A stretch of 18,131 nt of DNA, taken from positions 1 to 18,131 of the forward strand of contig JASHSZ010000688.1 of NCBI GenBank assembly GCA_030040815.1. Reading direction: 5' to 3'. The notes under the pieces are model-generated. The model did not search any database. It had not been told where the DNA came from and saw only the letters and a list, made by a program, of their open reading frames with translations. Below are positions 15,966 through 18,131 of this stretch, in pieces. The DNA comes from Streptosporangiaceae bacterium. GTDB taxonomy: Bacteria > Actinomycetota > Actinomycetes > Streptosporangiales > Streptosporangiaceae. Every line of letters begins with the position of its first letter. The stretch's first letter is position 1. Position numbers and translations under genes: made by a program.

Positions 15966-16117
15966 ATGGCGACCACAAAACACCTATGGCGACCGGTCGC
16001 GCCAAATTTCGTTCCCTGATGACCCTTTTGCGCACGCCGTCTGGTCGCCATTGGTCTCGAGCGGTCGCCATCACCCCACTGTTCGGTCGCCATTGGTCTC
16101 GAGCGGTCGCCATCACC
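15966..16117. repeat. Array of 20-bp-spaced ATGGCGACC boxes in opposite orientations
   Basis: ATGGCGACC occurs at 15966 and 15986; its reverse complement GGTCGCCAT occurs at 16043, 16063, 16085 and 16105. Within every pair the start-to-start distance is exactly 20 bp. The two right-hand pairs lie in a perfect 33-bp direct repeat (16043–16075 and 16085–16117, period 42) whose inner spacer holds CTCGAG. The box at 15986 continues into a 12-bp palindrome, GCGACCGGTCGC (15989–16000). More degenerate copies at 20-bp spacing may lie leftward, such as ATGACGACC at 15881 and TTGGCGGCC at 15901. Function unknown. Confidence 0.85.
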
Positions 16118-16176
16118 GACCCAGGCCGACCGCACGTCGCTGTCCGCTCGCTGCGCTCTCCGCCAGTCGTCTCGGG

Positions 16177-17397
16177 TCAGTCCGTGATGGCTCGGATGAC
16201 GGCGTCGGCCAGCAGTCGGCCCCGCTGGGTGAGCCGGATCCGGCCGGCGGCTAGCGCCTCGTCGCTGACCAGTCCGTCGGCGGCGGCCTGCCGAGCCGCG
16301 GTGCGGCCCATCGCCGTGAGCTCGGCGACGGGGCAGCCCGCCGCAAGCCTGGTCAGCAGCATGATCCGTTCGGTGGCGCGCTCGGAGTCGGTGAGAAACT
16401 CCCTGGCCTGGCCTGGGCTGGCGCCCGCCGCGATCCGCTCGGCGTAGGCGGCCGGGTGCCGCACGTTCCACCACCGCGTGCCCGCGACGTGACTGTGCGC
16501 GCCAGGGCCGACGCCCCACCAGTCACCCCCGGTCCAGTAGAGCTCGTTGTGCCTGCACCGCGAGGCAGGTCCAGCCGCCCAGTTCGAGACCTCATACCAG
16601 TCCAGCCCGGCCGCGGACAGCCGCTCGTCGGCCATGACGTACCGGTCGGCCAGCACGTCGTCATCGGGCGGCGGCAACTCCCCGCGCCGGATGCGGGCCG
16701 CCAGCCGGGTCCCGTCCTCCACGATCAGGGAGTACGCGGAGAGGTGATCGGGCCCCGCGGCCAGCGCTGCGTCCAGCGATGCCAGCCAGTCCGCGTCGGT
16801 CTCCCCCGGCGTGCCGTAGATGAGGTCGAGGCTCACCCGCCGGAAGCCGGCCGCGCGGGCCCACCCCACGCATCGCTCCGGACGTCCGGGTTCGTGCACC
16901 CGATCAAGCACGGCGAGCACGTGCGGCACGGCGCTCTGCATGCCCATCGACAGGCGGGTAACGCCGACCGCTCGCAGCGCCGCAAGCGACCGCTCGTCCA
17001 CCGTTTCCGGGTTCGCCTCGGTGGTGACCTCGGCACCGCGCGCGAGCCCGAGCTCGGCGTCGATGGCACGCAGCATCGCGCCCAGGCTGGCGGGCGGCAG
17101 CAGCGTGGGCGTCCCGCCACCGAAAAACACCGTCTGCACCGGGCCGGACCGGCCACCGAGCACCCGAGCCGCCAGCCTGATCTCCTCGACGGCCAGCGCC
17201 GCATAGCCGTCACGGGACGCACCCGAACCGAGCTCGGCCGCGGTGTAGGTGTTGAAGTCGCAGTAGCCACACCGCGTCAGGCAGTACGGGATATGTACAT
17301 ACACCCCAAATGGGGCGGCGCCGAGCCGCGCCGCCGACGGCTCCGGCAGACTGCCGTTCGCGGGTACCGGCTCGCCGGCTGGCGGCTGACCAGCCAT
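16177..17397 (-). CDS. hemW: HemW, radical SAM heme chaperone
   Basis: 406 residues. The radical SAM motif CLTRCGYC (Cys 39, 43, 46) lies in the HemW-type context HIPYCLTRCGYCDF, followed by FFGGGTPTLL near 91–100 and NPETVD near 129. A C-terminal HemW domain follows. The first Cys is followed by LTRCGYC rather than the CPxRCxYCxF of true coproporphyrinogen dehydrogenase HemN. HemW binds heme and delivers it to respiratory enzymes at the membrane; annotations as HemN are usually wrong for this type. The N-terminal 28 residues are Pro/Ala-rich and may not be translated from this ATG, though no better start is evident. It starts 37 bases after the MOSC gene ends. Confidence 0.93.
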   Translation of the reverse strand: MAGQPPAGEPVPANGSLPEPSAARLGAAPFGVYVHIPYCLTRCGYCDFNTYTAAELGSGASRDGYAALAVEEIRLAARVLGGRSGPVQTVFFGGGTPTLLPPASLGAMLRAIDAELGLARGAEVTTEANPETVDERSLAALRAVGVTRLSMGMQSAVPHVLAVLDRVHEPGRPERCVGWARAAGFRRVSLDLIYGTPGETDADWLASLDAALAAGPDHLSAYSLIVEDGTRLAARIRRGELPPPDDDVLADRYVMADERLSAAGLDWYEVSNWAAGPASRCRHNELYWTGGDWWGVGPGAHSHVAGTRWWNVRHPAAYAERIAAGASPGQAREFLTDSERATERIMLLTRLAAGCPVAELTAMGRTAARQAAADGLVSDEALAAGRIRLTQRGRLLADAVIRAITD

Positions 17398-17434
17398 CGT
17401 CAGCAGGCCTTCCGCGGCCCGAGCGGGGGCCGCG

Positions 17435-18073
17435 TCACGCGCGGCTCAGCACATCCGCGGCGATCGCGTCCCACTTCGCACTCCGGCCCGGCACCTCCAG
17501 CAGCCTGCGCATGAGGTCGTGGTCGCCGTAGAAGGCCTGCATAGACTCGGCCACGGTCACGGCCACGGTGGGGCGGCTCACTACCTCCAGGTCGTCGCCG
17601 GCGGCGATGACGCCCGGTGTCAGCACCCGCAGGTAGGCGCCCGGCCGTCCGCCTGCGGCGAACCGCTTCACCCAGTGCTCCTCGTCGAGCCAGGCCTTGA
17701 AGGTGTTGCACGGGATGCGGGACGACGTCACCTGCAGGACCGCCGTGCCGACGCGCCAGGTCTCCCCGATGAGCGCGCCGCTCACGTCGATGCCGCCGGT
17801 GGTGAGGTTCTCCCCGAACATCCCATTCCGGAGCTCGCGTCCCAGCTGCTCGGTCCACCAGTCCAGGTCCTCCCGGCCGTAGGCGTACACGGCCTGCTCG
17901 AGCCCACCGTGGTCGACCTTGTCCGCGCAGGTGTCGCCGTCTAGGCCCAGCGGGCCAACCTCGACCGGGCAGCCCGCCGGCCGCTTGTCGATGGCGGACC
18001 GCCCTAGCCGCCCGCCGACCATCAGGTCGGCTTCCTGGCCACGGTTGACCGAGATGACGATCGCTGCTGGCAT
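17435..18073 (-). CDS. MOSC domain-containing protein
   Basis: 212 residues from an ATG. The MOSC signature is visible: GPLGLDGDTCADKVDHGGLEQAVYAY near 40–65, RNGMFGENLTTGGID near 82–96 and SRIPCNTFKAWL near 117–128, whose Cys is the conserved sulfur-carrying candidate. The layout resembles YiiM-like stand-alone MOSC proteins, which help reduce N-hydroxylated compounds or handle molybdenum-cofactor sulfur; which of these applies is not decidable here. It reads into hemW 37 bases downstream, possibly as one operon. The window ends 58 bases upstream, so its promoter is only partly visible. Confidence 0.88.
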   Translation of the reverse strand: MPAAIVISVNRGQEADLMVGGRLGRSAIDKRPAGCPVEVGPLGLDGDTCADKVDHGGLEQAVYAYGREDLDWWTEQLGRELRNGMFGENLTTGGIDVSGALIGETWRVGTAVLQVTSSRIPCNTFKAWLDEEHWVKRFAAGGRPGAYLRVLTPGVIAAGDDLEVVSRPTVAVTVAESMQAFYGDHDLMRRLLEVPGRSAKWDAIAADVLSRA

Positions 18074-18131
18074 GCCCCGAAGCTAGCCGACCAGATGGGC
18101 GGGCGTCGAACCGATTGGCCACGGGTGCCGC

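Larger units (their letters stand above)
15703..16176. other. Intergenic region hemW–hrcA
   Basis: About 470 bases without a recognisable gene. Near the hrcA end it holds the CIRCE site. TTGACA at 15802–15807 is a good -35 pointing right, with a poor -10 (TACGGC, 15826–15831). The right half is filled by repeated nine-base boxes (separate entry). Open frames here are by-products of the repeats and GC content. Confidence 0.6.

Noticed and set aside
15966..16117. CRISPR array
   Set aside because: Boxes are only nine bases, occur in both orientations, and the spacers are 11 bases or identical; no cas gene is nearby.

Overview
The window is GC-rich, with GTG and TTG starts and tightly packed genes. 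It carries the hemW–hrcA–dnaJ–rsmE–HIT–phoH–ybeY–CBS block typical of Actinomycetota, so the source is an actinobacterium; the sequence alone does not give a genus. All calls come from reading the sequence; no database search was run.

Left part (about 1–7482): an accessory surface-polysaccharide region. Two Wzz-type membrane proteins on the minus strand (the first cut by the window edge) overlap by four bases. Divergent from them are a dTDP-4-dehydrorhamnose 3,5-epimerase (RmlC) and a PaaK/CapK-like adenylate-forming enzyme. Converging on these is an FAD-dependent monooxygenase-like flavoprotein. After a 583-base gap with a 13-bp inverted repeat comes a GH12-type beta-glucanase with a lipoprotein-like signal. 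Together this looks like the edge of an exopolysaccharide cluster: chain-length control, deoxysugar supply, possible acyl decoration and glucan trimming. No glycosyltransferase, flippase or polymerase lies inside the window.

Right part (7533–18073): conserved housekeeping genes on the minus strand. In transcription order they are a MOSC protein, hemW, hrcA, dnaJ, rsmE, a HIT protein, phoH, ybeY and a CNNM/CBS (CorC/HlyC-type) membrane protein. A good CIRCE operator precedes hrcA–dnaJ and fixes the hrcA start. The block is interrupted on the opposite strand by an ECF-like sigma factor and a translationally coupled single-pass membrane protein with a Pro/Thr repeat tail, probably its anti-sigma partner.

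The least explained features are non-coding or architectural. The hemW–hrcA gap holds 9-bp boxes paired at 20-bp spacing, including a perfect 33-bp direct repeat, in inverted orientations. rsmE has no ATG, GTG or TTG start that covers its conserved N-terminus, and it continues in the same frame from the dnaJ stop. A CACTC-N9-GAGTG palindrome with CIRCE geometry lies in front of the sigma gene. The sigma-partner gene and rsmE converge so closely that both stop codons fall in the arms of one hairpin.
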